A stretch of 64,000 nt of DNA from an uncultured Saprospiraceae bacterium (GTDB taxonomy: Bacteria; Bacteroidota; Bacteroidia; Chitinophagales; Saprospiraceae): positions 1 to 64,000 of the forward strand of contig CALLAW010000011.1 in the NCBI GenBank assembly GCA_938001865.1, in the 5' to 3' direction. The position numbers and the translations under genes were made by a program. The notes beneath the pieces are model-generated. The model saw only the letters and a program-made list of their open reading frames with translations, ran no database searches and was not told where the DNA came from. This document shows positions 62,978-64,000 of this stretch, piece by piece; positions within the stretch are counted from its first letter, which is position 1; each line of letters starts with the position of its first letter.

Positions 62978-64000
62978 TTACCTTAGCATTATGCTCTATC
63001 TCACCGTGATAGGGTGTGTCAGTATCCCTACTGCATACGAAGGCTTAGCACCTGGTGCATGGAGAGGAGTACTCAAGTTAGCGGACAAGGAATCTGATGA
63101 CTCACAACTCGTAGTTACCGAGAATTATAGAGGATACACAGAGCTCCCATTTAACTTCTTCGTGACTAACACAGCGGACTCTCTCTACATTACCTACACT
63201 AATGGTCCCGAGAGAATTGATGTGGATGCGATTACCATTGGTCTAGATCGAGCTACAGCCAAAGATACAGTCGTGATCAAATTTGAAGAATATGACACAT
63301 ACTTCGATGGCATCATAGACGAAAACATCATGGAAGGATATTGGCACGTTAATTATAAGCAAGGCTATTCGATTCCTTTCATTGCATTTCATGGTCAAGA
63401 TTATCGATTCAGCACAGCCAACAATGGGAGCAAAGACTTTGGAGGTATCTGGGAGGTAACATTTGATTATGACAAACCAGATGACGCGTACCAAGCGATA
63501 GGCACTTTCGTACAAAATGGATCCGATATTACTGGAACATTTCAGACTGAGACTGGCGATTATCGTTTCCTCCAGGGAAATGTAATAAAGGACAAAATGA
63601 AACTCTCAGTATTTGACGGAAGCCACGCCTTCTACTTTGAAGCGAAGCAAGTCAATGATGGCGAAATTACTGGGATATTTAGAAGTGGGAAACACTACAG
63701 CTCCAATTGGATCGCTAAGCGTAATCCTGAAGTGAAACTTGGGAGCCCTTACGAACTTACTACTGTAACTGACAACAAAGTGGACTGGTCTGCACTTCAA
63801 TTCAAAGATGCACAGGGTAATCTCAAGTCGATCATTCCTCAATCTAATGATCAAGTAACTCTCTTCAACATCATGGGTACATGGTGCCCAAATTGCAAGG
63901 ACGAAATGCTATACCTCAAAGAGCTAAAGGAGAAGTATCCAAATCTACTCATCAAAACAGTGAGTTACGAACGTTATAAAGATGAGTCTAAAAATCTTGC
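62961..64000 (+). CDS. TlpA-like thioredoxin-fold lipoprotein, cut by the window edge
   Basis: An open frame of 346 codons running off the right end. The GTG at 62961 gives a proper lipoprotein signal (basic IRR, hydrophobic core, lipobox VIGC with Cys near residue 19); the ATG at 62991 would leave it too short. A beta-rich N-terminal part of ~260 residues (GAWRGVLKLADKESDD, WEVTFDY, TGTFQTETGDYRF) is of the kind often found before TlpA. The thioredoxin domain begins near 275 with the active-site motif W308-C309-P310-N311-C312. Probably a periplasmic disulfide reductase. The rest of the domain is outside the window. Confidence 0.82.
   Translation, partial: MIRRVSYLSIMLYLTVIGCVSIPTAYEGLAPGAWRGVLKLADKESDDSQLVVTENYRGYTELPFNFFVTNTADSLYITYTNGPERIDVDAITIGLDRATAKDTVVIKFEEYDTYFDGIIDENIMEGYWHVNYKQGYSIPFIAFHGQDYRFSTANNGSKDFGGIWEVTFDYDKPDDAYQAIGTFVQNGSDITGTFQTETGDYRFLQGNVIKDKMKLSVFDGSHAFYFEAKQVNDGEITGIFRSGKHYSSNWIAKRNPEVKLGSPYELTTVTDNKVDWSALQFKDAQGNLKSIIPQSNDQVTLFNIMGTWCPNCKDEMLYLKELKEKYPNLLIKTVSYERYKDESKNL

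Overview
This 64 kb window is chromosomal DNA of a member of the Bacteroidota, probably a marine or environmental relative of the Saprospiria. At least five secreted proteins end in a type IX secretion (T9SS) C-terminal sorting domain. Bacteroidota-type promoters (-7 box TAnnTTTG) precede several genes, and PurM, the HhH outer-membrane protein, DUF5686, DUF6580 and the small SRP RNA are all of Bacteroidota type. The class within the phylum is an inference from the giant SdrD-like and M43/beta-helix proteins, not a firm call. There is no rRNA, tRNA, CRISPR array, transposase or integrase that I can see. Gene starts with TTG or GTG are common.

Layout. 0-5 kb: CorA-like metal transporter, then a tight four-gene group (membrane Fe-S oxidoreductase, secreted DUF1028 protein, CCG-domain Fe-S protein, small conserved protein). 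5-9.5 kb: polysaccharide-deacetylase-like protein (leftward, apparently with an ATT start), a secreted protein, lipoyl synthase and HPPD. 9.5-17 kb: a 1725-residue secreted M43 metalloprotease/beta-helix protein, a 661-base gene-free stretch rich in inverted repeats, two lipoproteins. 17-32.7 kb: secreted thioredoxin-like protein, RluF-type pseudouridine synthase plus glycosyltransferase, a 2855-residue SdrD-like repeat adhesin, FAD oxidoreductase, then PurM, a nucleotidyltransferase and a DUF2905 protein.

32.7-34.2 kb is the most accessory-looking segment: 419 bases without a gene, a textbook promoter that would give a nearly leaderless mRNA, and a two-gene module (ParB-like fold protein and HAD_SAK-type phosphatase) lying between two stem-loops. 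34-43.5 kb: duplicated-domain secreted protein, HhH outer-membrane protein, DEAD-box helicase, nrdB-nrdA read leftward, and a glycine-rich RRM protein. The 665-base nrdB/RRM intergenic region carries two DnaA boxes facing each other.

43.8-51 kb: alpha/beta hydrolase with ribD, thioredoxin-like protein, PlsC, SRP RNA, transaldolase, DUF5686. 51-64 kb: crotonase, small secreted proteins, TonB-domain protein, a leftward cluster of CPBP protease, M1 aminopeptidase and phosphoesterase, DUF6580, dicarboxylate symporter, a seven-Asp-box T9SS protein, a Tudor-like protein, and a TlpA-like lipoprotein cut by the right edge.

Most of the window is ordinary housekeeping and secretome content. The parts most worth a second look are the DnaA-box pair before the ribonucleotide reductase genes, the 33-34 kb two-gene module, the two-domain super-repeat inside the giant adhesin, and the missing standard start codon of the deacetylase-like gene.
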